Shown here: in pieces, positions 7,793 through 14,916 of the stretch | Layout: each line of letters opens with the position of its first letter | Position numbering within the stretch: the stretch's first letter is position 1 | Source: JAXHNE01 sp038316995 | Lineage (GTDB): Bacteria; Patescibacteriota; Saccharimonadia; Saccharimonadales; JAXHNE01 | Assembly: GCA_038316995.1 (NCBI GenBank) | Contig: JBBQAZ010000006.1 | Location: 1 to 32,428 of the forward strand | Direction of reading: 5' to 3' | DNA: 32,428 nucleotides | Made by a program: the position numbers and the translations under genes | Notes under the pieces: generated by a model | Told to the model about the DNA's origin: nothing | What the model saw: the letters and a program-made list of their open reading frames with translations, nothing else | Databases searched by the model: none

Positions 7793-8620
7793 TTAGATGC
7801 CGGAGAGCTTGAACACAAATACAATCGTAAACGCGACAAGATTCTTTAGTCCGTGCAGGAATATCGCGGGCCAGAGACTTTTACTATTTTCACGTAAATA
7901 CACCAACACAATTGAGAGTGCAAAAGTATCGATAGCTGCAGCCCAATTCAGCGGATTGTCGCCGAGCCACTCCAGGTGTGCAGCACCAAAAACCAAAGAA
8001 ATAATTATCAGCGTGGGGTAAAAAGATAGTTTGGAACGCAAACCTGTAAAAAAGACTCCACGCATTAGCACCTCTTCATAGAATGCTGGTAGAATCACCA
8101 AACAAAACCCAATAATCCAAAGAGAAGCGCCTGTTGCTAGTCTATCGAATCCGAGTTGTTGCTGTTGATCGAGGTCGAGTTGGGGAATAAAGTTCCGAGC
8201 AATTAACGTCACAGATATAAAAATAAGAAAATACCAACCATAGCCAATTAACGCTTGGCCAAAATGTTGACTTTTAATTTTGGTAAACCCGATGTCTTTC
8301 CAGGTTTTTGCAGTAAGAGTTAGTAGCGCCTTTGTTGCGGCAGCAATTATTAATACAATAGTAACTATAAGGAGGCTTTTTGCATACAAACTATCAGAAA
8401 GCCACTCGACAATTTCTGGACGTGACTTTCCTTGTAAAGCTCCCAAGGCAGCAATAACATAAACTGCAAAAATCTGTGCTGCAAAATAAATAAAAATGAC
8501 AAATATAAATGAACTTAGCGGAGACAACGTAAAGACCGACTTTACTGAAGTATCTCCTGACTTTCCAGTATCTATTGATACGTCTGACTTTTTACCATCA
8601 ACTTGTTTTACTTTTTTCAT
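7793..8620 (-). CDS. CPBP-family intramembrane glutamic endopeptidase
   Basis: 275 aa with about eight hydrophobic segments after a charged cytoplasmic N-terminus (1-30). All three family motifs are visible: E182-E183-x3-R187 (FYEEVLMRG), His215 in FGAAHLE, and His256-x3-Asn260 (FLHGLKN). The family (CAAX proteases and bacteriocin-processing enzymes; Rce1-like glutamic proteases) cleaves substrates in or near the membrane. The substrate here is unknown. It follows rseP after 3 nt and precedes proS by 9 nt, so it sits inside an operon that pairs two intramembrane proteases with uppS. Confidence 0.88.
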   Translation of the reverse strand: MKKVKQVDGKKSDVSIDTGKSGDTSVKSVFTLSPLSSFIFVIFIYFAAQIFAVYVIAALGALQGKSRPEIVEWLSDSLYAKSLLIVTIVLIIAAATKALLTLTAKTWKDIGFTKIKSQHFGQALIGYGWYFLIFISVTLIARNFIPQLDLDQQQQLGFDRLATGASLWIIGFCLVILPAFYEEVLMRGVFFTGLRSKLSFYPTLIIISLVFGAAHLEWLGDNPLNWAAAIDTFALSIVLVYLRENSKSLWPAIFLHGLKNLVAFTIVFVFKLSGI

Positions 8621-8623
8621 GCT

Positions 8624-9739
8624 TTAAAAGAAACGTTTTATATCTACGAACGTTATTAAAACTATAAGAACCATCAGGAACGCAAAGCCGCTTCCGTGAA
8701 TCAACTCTTCAGTGTTTTTTGTGAGCGGTTTCTTAATTATTCTAAACAGCAATGTTACAAACAGCCTTCCACCGTCTAGTGCAGGAATCGGCAATATGTT
8801 CATTACTGCCAAGCTTACGGATATCAGTGCTACCACAAACAGCACATATACCAGACCAAGTGATGACGTGTCGCTAAGGATTTTAAACGTTGCGACGGGA
8901 CCACCTACAGCCTCTGTTGCCTGTGACGTTTCACCAGCGAATAAGCTACTCACCACATAACCTAAGCCACGGAACGACACATCGGTATATTGCAGGGTCG
9001 TTACTACGCCGACAATTGGAGAAGACCAGGTTGCACGAAACACCTGTGAATCAACCGGATCAACACCGAAATATCCTTGTTCTGTGTTTCGCTCGTTATT
9101 TAGATTAGATATCCCCTTTTTTCCTGTCTCTTCACCTCTGCTATAAACTACTTCAACTTCTTGACCATGCTTATTGGCTACAATGTCTCTTAGCTCCTGT
9201 GCGCTATCAATAGGCTCGCCCGCAATACTAACCACTTTATCGCCAATTTCTAGTCCAGCAGCTGCAGCGGGAGAATCAGGAGCGACATAGTTAGCTAGCG
9301 TATCGTTTTTAATAAATTTTGTATCAGACGCAACCGTAAACTGTTGTTTGTCATAAAATGGCAGGCGCTCAAGGCTACTTTTTGGCATCCCAAATAAAGC
9401 AATTACTGTAAATAAGAAAAATGCTGCGAGCATATTCATTGCAACGCCAGCCACCATAACTTTTACTTTAGTTTTTAGACTGGCAGCGCCAAAGCTGCCT
9501 TTTCGCTTATCTGAGTCGTTCTCTCCTTTAAGTTTTACAAAACCACCAAGTGGAAGCCAGTTAAGTGTATATTCTGTACCGTTCACCTTTTTGAGCAATT
9601 TAGCGCGGGGCGGAAAACCAATACCAAACTCTTCAACTTCTACGCCATTTCTGCGTGCAGCAAAAAAATGCCCCATTTCATGGACAATAACTAACCCTAC
9701 AAATAGGAGTAATCCTATAATTAAGAAAATGACTGACAC
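8624..9739 (-). CDS. rseP: Site-2 zinc metalloprotease, RseP/RasP type (M50)
   Basis: 371 aa. The zinc-binding HEMGH motif is at residues 20-24 in the first TM segment and the third ligand lies in NILPIPALDGG (314-324, Asp322). One PDZ domain (about 150-205) lies between them, and further TM segments occur near 93-115, 295-315 and 350-367. Family members perform regulated intramembrane proteolysis and clear signal peptides. The start is GTG at 9739, sharing one base with the uppS stop (TAGTG), so translation is coupled. The order uppS-rseP matches many bacteria, though cdsA and dxr, often found there, are missing. Confidence 0.93.
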   Translation of the reverse strand: MSVIFLIIGLLLFVGLVIVHEMGHFFAARRNGVEVEEFGIGFPPRAKLLKKVNGTEYTLNWLPLGGFVKLKGENDSDKRKGSFGAASLKTKVKVMVAGVAMNMLAAFFLFTVIALFGMPKSSLERLPFYDKQQFTVASDTKFIKNDTLANYVAPDSPAAAAGLEIGDKVVSIAGEPIDSAQELRDIVANKHGQEVEVVYSRGEETGKKGISNLNNERNTEQGYFGVDPVDSQVFRATWSSPIVGVVTTLQYTDVSFRGLGYVVSSLFAGETSQATEAVGGPVATFKILSDTSSLGLVYVLFVVALISVSLAVMNILPIPALDGGRLFVTLLFRIIKKPLTKNTEELIHGSGFAFLMVLIVLITFVDIKRFF

Positions 9740-10446
9740 TAGTTACCAAACCTCCGCTGACGTGTACCATACCAGTGTAGCGCATCTTGAAGATCCTCAC
9801 GAGTAAATTCTGGCCAAAACTTTTCGACAAAATACAGTTCTGAATATGCTGCGCGTAGTAACATAAACCCACTTGTACGTTGTTCGCCAGATGTGCGAAT
9901 AACTAAATCTACCGGTGGAACCAAACTACCCCCGTACAGCAACTCGTGTAGTTTATCCTTGCACATGTCATCTGCGGTAAGATTTTGCTCTAACGCAAGT
10001 TTATAAGCATCCACCAATTCTTCTTCGCCACCATAATTAAAACAGAGAGCCAGCGTACCTTTTGTATTATCTTTGGTGTTCTCCTCTGCACGAGTAATTG
10101 CATCGAGCACAGATTTCGGAACATCAGACTTGCGGCCCAAAATAACAATTCTAATTTCTGCCTCATGAAACGTATCCAAATATTTTTCTACAGCTCGGGC
10201 AACTAATTTCATCAAGTAGCCGACTTCTTCCTCTGTGCGTGACCAGTTTTCTGTAGAAAACACAAATGCCGACAAACATTCCACGCCCATTTCAAACGCA
10301 CTAAGAGCAATATCTTTAAATACTTCTGCACCTTCGCGGTGACCATCAAGCGTCTTTAGGCCTTTGGCTTTTGCCCAGCGTCTGTTTCCGTCCAGTATTA
10401 TTCCAACGTGCTTCGGTAAAGTAATCGTCTCTGACATATCAGTCAA
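9739..10446 (-). CDS. uppS: Isoprenyl (undecaprenyl) diphosphate synthase
   Basis: 235 aa, typical for cis-prenyltransferases. The catalytic Asp19 lies in GIILDGNRRWAK, with FSTENWSR (about 68-75), the CFNYGG segment and the C-terminal DLVIRTSGEQRTSGF...YSELYF region that binds pyrophosphate and metal. It makes the C55 lipid carrier used for peptidoglycan and surface polymers, consistent with the LCP and ligase-like genes elsewhere in the window. A second ATG at 10437 (MSETITLPKH) could be the true start. It begins 13 nt after the preceding hypothetical gene and overlaps rseP by 1 nt. Confidence 0.95.
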   Translation of the reverse strand: MTDMSETITLPKHVGIILDGNRRWAKAKGLKTLDGHREGAEVFKDIALSAFEMGVECLSAFVFSTENWSRTEEEVGYLMKLVARAVEKYLDTFHEAEIRIVILGRKSDVPKSVLDAITRAEENTKDNTKGTLALCFNYGGEEELVDAYKLALEQNLTADDMCKDKLHELLYGGSLVPPVDLVIRTSGEQRTSGFMLLRAAYSELYFVEKFWPEFTREDLQDALHWYGTRQRRFGN

Positions 10447-10459
10447 TTATAGCGTATTG

Positions 10460-11167
10460 TTACAATAAACAAGCCCTTTTGAACAACGTTTCTATGTGTT
10501 GCTTATTTTGAAGCTGCGGTGTGACGAAAAAATGAGTATTGCTGTGCTGTGCTGTGTACTGGAAAATATTTTCATTTTTATCAACTATTTCTTTGATCGG
10601 ATTTTTTGTTTGTAAAACTATGGCTTGTCCGTGAACTGTATTTGATCCAGATCGTATACTTCCTGTCTTTTTTAAAACCGTGCGTACTAATATCTCTTTG
10701 TTGCTTGGTTTTTTTGCTAAATATAACCCGAACAATGAAAAGTTATTGCCATGAATAACGTACCTCTGAAGTGTTTCCGACTTAACAAATTGTGTGTTTT
10801 CAAATAGCTCGTCTAGTTTTGCGTCTACCCCTTGTCTCTGACCATCAAATTTCCAGTCATTCGAACGGGCAAACGCTTGCATGAGTTTCTTCTCGATATG
10901 CAATGTCCTAAAATAGCTGATCGCAACTTTTATGAGTATCGCAAAAAACACTAAGCAAAAAAGAACACTAGCTGCACCTGCTGCAGATGCACGGTTATCG
11001 TTGTTTGTGAGCAGGGCTACGAGTCCCAGAATTGCCAAGAGTGCGAACGTTACGGTTACTGCGAGCAAAAGGCTACTCAAAGGGCCTCCCTGCTTTTTTG
11101 TAATCTTCTTATTTAACGCTTCAAAATCAATAGTTTTGGTTTTTTTGCTATCTAGTTCTGTGTACAT
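10460..11167 (-). CDS. Two-TM hypothetical protein heading the uppS operon
   Basis: 235 aa, family not recognised. A basic N-terminus (about 1-28) is followed by two TM segments (about 29-53 and 66-85), then a mostly soluble 150-residue C-terminal domain rich in Lys, Asn and Gln. With two TM segments both ends should lie on the same side, probably cytoplasmic. It is the first gene of the apparent operon leading into uppS-rseP-CPBP protease-proS. A TATAGT box ends 8 nt before the ATG with no Shine-Dalgarno, so the message is probably leaderless. It is divergent from the membrane protein at 11189. Confidence 0.7.
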   Translation of the reverse strand: MYTELDSKKTKTIDFEALNKKITKKQGGPLSSLLLAVTVTFALLAILGLVALLTNNDNRASAAGAASVLFCLVFFAILIKVAISYFRTLHIEKKLMQAFARSNDWKFDGQRQGVDAKLDELFENTQFVKSETLQRYVIHGNNFSLFGLYLAKKPSNKEILVRTVLKKTGSIRSGSNTVHGQAIVLQTKNPIKEIVDKNENIFQYTAQHSNTHFFVTPQLQNKQHIETLFKRACLL

Positions 11168-11188
11168 ACGCTTATACTATACATAGTT
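11168..11188. promoter_or_regulatory. Compact divergent promoter pair between two membrane-protein genes
   Basis: Only 21 bp separate the two start codons. On the plus strand TATACT (11173-11178) lies 10 nt before the ATG at 11189. On the minus strand TATAGT (11181-11176) lies 8 nt before the ATG at 11167. Both predicted starts fall within 2-4 nt of the codons, so the -10 boxes overlap on opposite strands and both mRNAs would be near-leaderless. Simultaneous firing would be sterically difficult. Confidence 0.5.
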
Positions 11189-11899
11189 ATGTTTGGACTT
11201 TATATATATATTTTGCTCGCTCTATATTACTTAGGCTACATTCTGGGAGTTATTTTTTTTGTAACTATAATCGTTATTTTTTTAGCCAAAAAACGAACCG
11301 GTTTTACAAGCAAAAATCAGCTAGCGATAGTCACACTTTTTGTATTCTCCATAGTTTTACCATATGCAAATTACAGTTTCCATCAATCTCTGAAAACAGA
11401 AAACCGCCTTGCAGCGCAAAGAGAACAGCGAATCAAAAAATATAAGACATATGCTAAACAAATTGATTTTCCAGTTTATAGTGCAAACAAGTCCGTAGAA
11501 GGGACTGAAAGCTTGTCGGCATATATTGATGACTCACATGGATACCAAAGAGCACCATTCCATGCCGTGCTTATTTTCAAATCTATCGGGGGCGCAGGCG
11601 ACATTGACATATTCCAATATAAATCCGTTAGAAAACCTCCAGGCACCATCGCACGCTTCTTGCCGAAAGGAAACTGCCGCAGTGAATCCGAAATATGCCG
11701 CAAAATTGCCGAAAACAACATTGGGGTTATATACGAGCTAACAAACCTCAGCCAAGGTTACTTTCTAGCAGCGTCAGGAACAAATATATTAATCATAGCC
11801 GACGATGAGATAGAAAGTTTTAATCAAGGCACGGCGGTCAATATAGCAAATCAACTCTATGAAACAAAGCCAAGCGACCTACCTTTCACCGGGAATTAA
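11189..11899 (+). CDS. Two-TM hypothetical protein
   Basis: 236 aa, family not recognised. Two hydrophobic segments (about 2-33 and 44-63) are followed by a soluble region of about 170 residues, beginning with a charged helix (QREQRIKKYKTYAKQ). It contains two cysteines close together (GNCRSESEIC, near 162-171) that could form a disulfide if the domain is extracytoplasmic. The architecture resembles the divergent neighbour at 10460-11167 (two N-terminal TM segments plus a soluble domain). Its stop codon directly abuts the frr stop on the other strand, with no base between. Confidence 0.65.
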   Translation: MFGLYIYILLALYYLGYILGVIFFVTIIVIFLAKKRTGFTSKNQLAIVTLFVFSIVLPYANYSFHQSLKTENRLAAQREQRIKKYKTYAKQIDFPVYSANKSVEGTESLSAYIDDSHGYQRAPFHAVLIFKSIGGAGDIDIFQYKSVRKPPGTIARFLPKGNCRSESEICRKIAENNIGVIYELTNLSQGYFLAASGTNILIIADDEIESFNQGTAVNIANQLYETKPSDLPFTGN

Positions 11900-12463
11900 C
11901 TAGACGGTCATTATTTCTGATTCTTTCGACTTCGCAGCTACTTCTATCTCGTTTTTTACTTCGTTCATGTGCTGATCGACCTGCTCAGAAAAGCGCTTGG
12001 CGTCGTCTTCCCCGATATCACCATCATTTTTTGCAGCCTTCAACGTTTCCATAGCTTCTTGACGAACATTGCGTAAGCTAATCATCGCCTCTTCCATCTT
12101 AGCACCAACAATCTTTACATATTCTTTTCTGCGCTCTTCGGTAAGTGGTGGGATAGGCACTCGGACAATTTTACCGTCATCCATAGGGTTCATGCCAAGT
12201 GATTGGTTGTCACGGATTGCCTTGCTGATAGCAACCAGGTTGCCAGGATCATAGGGAGTAATCTGCAATAATTGTGCCTCTGGAGCTGTTACGCCGGCAA
12301 TCTGAATAATTGGAGTTGGTGCTCCATAAACTTCAACGACTAGACCATCCAGCATGCTTGGGTGCGCGCGTCCTGTACGGACCTTTTTTATTTCATCTGC
12401 AAAGTGCTCTTGAGCTTGCTTAAACTTTGTCTTTGCGTTGCTAACTACTTGATCTGGTGTCAT
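11900..12463 (-). CDS. frr: Ribosome recycling factor
   Basis: 187 aa (usual about 185). Conserved RRF segments are KKVRTGRAHPSMLDGLVVEVYG (about 26-47), PIPPLTEERRKEYVKI (about 104-119) and the LRNVRQEAME region in the long three-helix bundle. With EF-G it splits the post-termination ribosome. GGAGG lies 4 nt upstream of the ATG. It is the last gene of the rpsB-tsf-small ORF-frr unit and converges, stop against stop, with the membrane protein ending at 11899. Confidence 0.96.
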   Translation of the reverse strand: MTPDQVVSNAKTKFKQAQEHFADEIKKVRTGRAHPSMLDGLVVEVYGAPTPIIQIAGVTAPEAQLLQITPYDPGNLVAISKAIRDNQSLGMNPMDDGKIVRVPIPPLTEERRKEYVKIVGAKMEEAMISLRNVRQEAMETLKAAKNDGDIGEDDAKRFSEQVDQHMNEVKNEIEVAAKSKESEIMTV

Positions 12464-12499
12464 TTTTCCTCCAATTTACAGGTATCAGTATACACCATA

Positions 12500-12763
12500 T
12501 CAGTCATAGTTGCGGTCACGAACGGTTCCTCTACGTTGGCCAATTTTATGAAAAACTGCAGCACCAATAAACCCAGAAAACATTGCTGCGCCTGTGCCGT
12601 TTAGTACCGTTTGATTCGGCTCAATATCTGAAATAAAGCTATTTGCCCTATGCGCTATTTCAGTAGCTGCACCTGCTGCGGCTAGCACGAACGAACCAGT
12701 AGCAGCGATACGCTCAACAGGCCACCCTATTGTAGGTTGTATTTCTCTCGCAATTCTTCTCAT
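12500..12763 (-). CDS. Small Ala-rich membrane-like hypothetical protein between tsf and frr
   Basis: 87 aa, family not recognised. Two moderately hydrophobic Ala/Gly-rich stretches (about 19-34 and 54-70) suggest one or two membrane helices, with an Arg-rich end (GQRRGTVRDRNYD). It starts 5 nt after the tsf stop, reads in the same direction and lies 36 nt before frr, so it is probably in the operon. The position is where pyrH commonly sits in bacteria. It shows no similarity to UMP kinase and is far too short to be a remnant with catalytic motifs. A weak similarity to the truncated protein at 1-144 was noted. Confidence 0.55.
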   Translation of the reverse strand: MRRIAREIQPTIGWPVERIAATGSFVLAAAGAATEIAHRANSFISDIEPNQTVLNGTGAAMFSGFIGAAVFHKIGQRRGTVRDRNYD

Positions 12764-12768
12764 GAATT

Positions 12769-13365
12769 CTAGCTGGCTACGCCGAGTTCAATTCTACTAA
12801 ACTGACGAACAACAATGTTTTCACCTAGTTTGGCATTGTGTTCTTTTACATACTCACCAACAGTAATATCAGGATTTTTGATGAACGGCTGCTCTAACAG
12901 ACAGCGCTCTGCAAAATGCTTTTTAAGCATACCGTCTACAATGTTATCAATCATCTTTTCAGGCTTACCATCTGCTTTAGCTTTTTCGCTAAATTCTTTT
13001 TTCTTTTCTGCCTGAACCTCAGCTGGAATCGCTTCCAAATCTAAAAACTCTGGAGAACTCGCCGCAATATGCATTGCAACGTCTTTTACAAAATCTGTAA
13101 AAACTTCATTACGGGCAACAAAGTCTGTTTCGCAGTTAATCTCAACAGAAACACCAATTCTATTATCATGATTATATGTACCTACGATGCCTTGACGGGC
13201 TTCGCGCTCTCCACGCTTTTCTGCCTTGGTCATGCCTTTTTTGCGCATTGCTTCTAGTGCCTTATCAAAATCGCCCTCTACTTCTTCCAGCGCTTTTTTT
13301 GCGTCGGTCAAACCAACACCTGTTAGATTTTTTAATCGTTTGATATCTTCAATATTTACTGCCAT
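12769..13365 (-). CDS. tsf: Elongation factor Ts, short form
   Basis: 198 aa against about 280-290 in E. coli. The N-terminal UBA-like domain (IKRLKNLTGVGLTDAKKALEE, 8-28) is followed by the core with the EF-Tu-contacting TDFVARNEVF motif (about 80-89) and a C-terminal coiled segment ending in VVRQFSRIEL. The length matches the compact EF-Ts of mitochondria, Thermus and many CPR genomes, with half of the duplicated core missing. It exchanges GDP on EF-Tu. It lies 30 nt downstream of rpsB. The only purine-rich site, AAGGA, is about 13 nt from the ATG. Confidence 0.95.
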   Translation of the reverse strand: MAVNIEDIKRLKNLTGVGLTDAKKALEEVEGDFDKALEAMRKKGMTKAEKRGEREARQGIVGTYNHDNRIGVSVEINCETDFVARNEVFTDFVKDVAMHIAASSPEFLDLEAIPAEVQAEKKKEFSEKAKADGKPEKMIDNIVDGMLKKHFAERCLLEQPFIKNPDITVGEYVKEHNAKLGENIVVRQFSRIELGVAS

Positions 13366-13395
13366 GGTTACTACTATTCCTTTTTACTACTTTTA

Positions 13396-14178
13396 TTAAT
13401 CTAATTTAGCTCGAGCTGCTTTTTTAGGTTCTGCAGGTTTTGATGCAGCTGGCTTTGCGCCTTCTTCCTTCTTTTCTACGGGTGCTTTAACTTTGGTCTT
13501 GCCGATTTCAATTGCTGCTACAACATAATCTGTAACAAGCTGAATTGCTTTGATTGCGTCATCGTTACATGGAATTGGCATGTCTATATCTGTTGGGTTG
13601 GTATTGGTATCTACAAGTGCAACTACAGGTATACCCAGTCGACGTGCTTCGCGCACTGCGTTCACTTCTTCGTTGATATCTACTACAAACATCACGCCAG
13701 GCTTGCCGGTCATGTTCTTGATACCACCATAATTGTGATTTAATTCTTCGATTTCTTCTGCAAAACGCTGAACTTCGAGCTTGTTGTATTTTGCTTCTAG
13801 CTGACCATTAGCCATTCGCTCTTCCAAGTCTTTTAGATGCTTGATTCGCTCACCAATAGTGTTCTTGTTAGTCAGCATTCCGCCTAGCCATCGCTCTACG
13901 ACAAAAGGCATCTTAGTCTTATCTGCTGCATCTTTGATCGTGTCGTATGCGACGCGCTTTGTGCCAACGAACAAAACTTGTTTACCAGATGCTACTGAAT
14001 TTTCAATAAAGTCTAATGCTAATTCTGTTGCCTCTACCGTTTTTGTTAGGTCAATAATATGTATACCGCCGCGCTTGCTGTGAATATACGGTGACATTTT
14101 TGGGTGCCAACGGCTGGTTTTGTGACCAAAATGCGCGCCGGCTTCTAATAGTTTTTTAATATCGACGTCATGCGCCAT
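13396..14178 (-). CDS. rpsB: 30S ribosomal protein S2
   Basis: 260 aa. Typical S2 segments are LLEAGAHFGHKTSRWHPKMSPYI (10-32), RWLGGMLTN, the family block YGGIKNMTGKPGVMFVVD (about 150-167) and PVVALVDTNTNP followed by IPCNDDA. The C-terminus carries a Lys/Ala/Pro-rich low-complexity tail (about 232-260). AAGGAG is 9 nt upstream of the ATG. It heads the rpsB-tsf-ORF-frr unit and is transcribed divergently from rpmE. Confidence 0.97.
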   Translation of the reverse strand: MAHDVDIKKLLEAGAHFGHKTSRWHPKMSPYIHSKRGGIHIIDLTKTVEATELALDFIENSVASGKQVLFVGTKRVAYDTIKDAADKTKMPFVVERWLGGMLTNKNTIGERIKHLKDLEERMANGQLEAKYNKLEVQRFAEEIEELNHNYGGIKNMTGKPGVMFVVDINEEVNAVREARRLGIPVVALVDTNTNPTDIDMPIPCNDDAIKAIQLVTDYVVAAIEIGKTKVKAPVEKKEEGAKPAASKPAEPKKAARAKLD

Positions 14179-14248
14179 AGTTCTTAACTCCTTGGTTCTT
14201 CATTTTGGCTACCCAATTAGTGCTCAAGCGAGATTTCTAAAAGGAGGA

Positions 14249-14257
14249 ATTCTACCA
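14249..14257 (-). promoter_or_regulatory. Probable extended -10 promoter of rpsB
   Basis: The minus strand reads TGGTAGAAT (TGn plus TAGAAT), predicting a start near 14242 and a leader of about 63 nt before the S2 ATG. No good -35 sits 17 nt upstream. A perfect inverted repeat at 14277-14292 lies just upstream. A TCCTCCTTTT tract around 14239-14248 is complementary to the rpsB Shine-Dalgarno, but most of it would fall upstream of this start, so a sequestering leader is uncertain. Confidence 0.4.
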
Positions 14258-14276
14258 AAATTGCTTAATTTATATC

Positions 14277-14292
14277 CTGTTAATCTTAACAG
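14277..14292. promoter_or_regulatory. 16-bp inverted repeat in the rpsB/rpmE divergent region
   Basis: CTGTTAA-TC-TTAACAG is a perfect 7-bp inverted repeat with a 2-bp centre. A further half-site TTAACAG lies at 14332-14338 inside the spacer of the rpmE promoter. The arrangement, a palindrome between two ribosomal-protein promoters plus a half-site over one of them, would suit a dimeric regulator, but no protein is known for it and AT-rich palindromes also arise by chance. Confidence 0.35.
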
Positions 14293-14320
14293 ATGGCACT
14301 CTCTGTTGCAATAGTAAGTC

Positions 14321-14349
14321 TTGACCAATGATTAACAGAGGTGTATACT
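14321..14349 (+). promoter_or_regulatory. Sigma-70-type promoter of rpmE
   Basis: TTGACC (14321-14326) and TATACT (14344-14349) are separated by exactly 17 bp, one of the best -35/-10 pairs in the window. The start is expected near 14356, giving a leader of about 69 nt that contains a hairpin and the AGAGGA ribosome binding site. Confidence 0.7.
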
Positions 14350-14364
14350 CAGCTCTTGTCAGAA

Positions 14365-14396
14365 AGTCGACTGCAGGTGGCACCTGCTAACCGACT
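14365..14396 (+). promoter_or_regulatory. Hairpin in the rpmE 5' leader, candidate L31 autoregulatory element
   Basis: An outer stem AGTCG (14365-14369) / CGACT (14392-14396) encloses an internal loop and an inner stem GCAGGT / ACCTGC (14373-14378 / 14382-14387) with loop GGC. It lies 28 nt before the L31 start codon, inside the predicted leader. L31 leader structures are known in several phyla, where the protein represses its own mRNA. That role here is inferred from position only. Confidence 0.5.
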
Positions 14397-14424
14397 CTAA
14401 ACTTAATTAGCCAAAGAGGATATT

Positions 14425-14778
14425 ATGAAAAAGGATATACATCCAGCAAATTATCAGAAAGTTGTTTTCCAGGACTTAAACAACGACTGGTCAATTTTAA
14501 CCAAAGCAACAGTAACAAGCGACGACAAAATCAAATGGGAAGACGGCAAAGAATACCCGCTTATTAAAGTTCACATTTCTAGCAGTTCTCACCCATTCTT
14601 TACTGGACAAGAAAAACTTGTTGATATCGAAGGCCGCGTTGATAAGTTCAAGTCACGACAAGAAGCAGCAAAAAAACGTTCTGATGCAATGAAAAAAGCA
14701 GCCAACAAAGACCGCAAAAAGGACCTAAAAGCTGAAGAAACCCAGAAACTGGGCACCCTGAAGTCAAACAAGAAGTAG
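14425..14778 (+). CDS. rpmE: 50S ribosomal protein L31, type B (zinc-free)
   Basis: 117 aa. The start MKKDIHPANYQKVVFQD and the SSSHPFFTGQEKLVDIEGRVDKF segment are typical of L31. There are no cysteines, so this is the type B form that lacks the zinc ribbon. The family is usually 80-90 residues. Here the C-terminus is extended by about 35 Lys/Ala/Asp-rich residues, probably a helical rRNA-binding tail. AGAGGA lies 4 nt upstream of the ATG. The stop codon TAG forms the first unit of a 7-bp tandem repeat, and a terminator hairpin follows at 14830. Confidence 0.93.
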   Translation: MKKDIHPANYQKVVFQDLNNDWSILTKATVTSDDKIKWEDGKEYPLIKVHISSSSHPFFTGQEKLVDIEGRVDKFKSRQEAAKKRSDAMKKAANKDRKKDLKAEETQKLGTLKSNKK

Positions 14779-14830
14779 TTGGTAGTTGGTAGTTGGTAGT
14801 TGGTAGTTGGTAGTTGGTAGTTGGTAGTTG
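14776..14830 (+). repeat. 7-bp tandem repeat TAGTTGG, about 7.9 perfect copies
   Basis: TAGTTGG is repeated without error from 14776 to 14830, starting with the rpmE stop codon and ending at the base of the terminator hairpin. All three frames of the repeat meet stops (TAG recurs every 21 nt in each frame), so slippage would not extend the protein but would change the distance between the stop and the terminator. Perfect identity of the copies suggests recent expansion. Confidence 0.9.
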
Positions 14831-14850
14831 CCTGAGTGTGTCAGGCTTTT
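14830..14850 (+). terminator. Rho-independent terminator of rpmE
   Basis: GCCTGA (14830-14835), loop GTGTG, TCAGGC (14841-14846), then TTTT. The 6-bp stem is perfect and GC-rich. The U tract is short and the hairpin sits directly after the 7-bp repeat. It separates rpmE from the following structured region and prfA. Confidence 0.65.
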
Positions 14851-14881
14851 AAAAACAGAAAAACACATCATCGCACAGGGG

Positions 14882-14910
14882 TTGCTGGCTCTGAAATGAC
14901 CGATTATATA
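14882..14910 (+). promoter_or_regulatory. Weak candidate promoter for the structured region upstream of prfA
   Basis: TTGCTG (14882-14887) and TATATA (14905-14910) are 17 bp apart, matching consensus at 3 and 4 of 6 positions. Transcription would begin near 14917, just ahead of the set of nested helices at 14929-15097. The match is modest and AT-rich sequence produces such pairs readily. Confidence 0.3.
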
Positions 14911-14916
14911 AAATTA

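Noticed and set aside
11893..11905. Possible overlap or frameshift at the junction of the 236-aa gene and frr
   Set aside because: The stops TAA (11897-11899) and TAG (complement of 11900-11902) simply abut; both proteins have normal ends.
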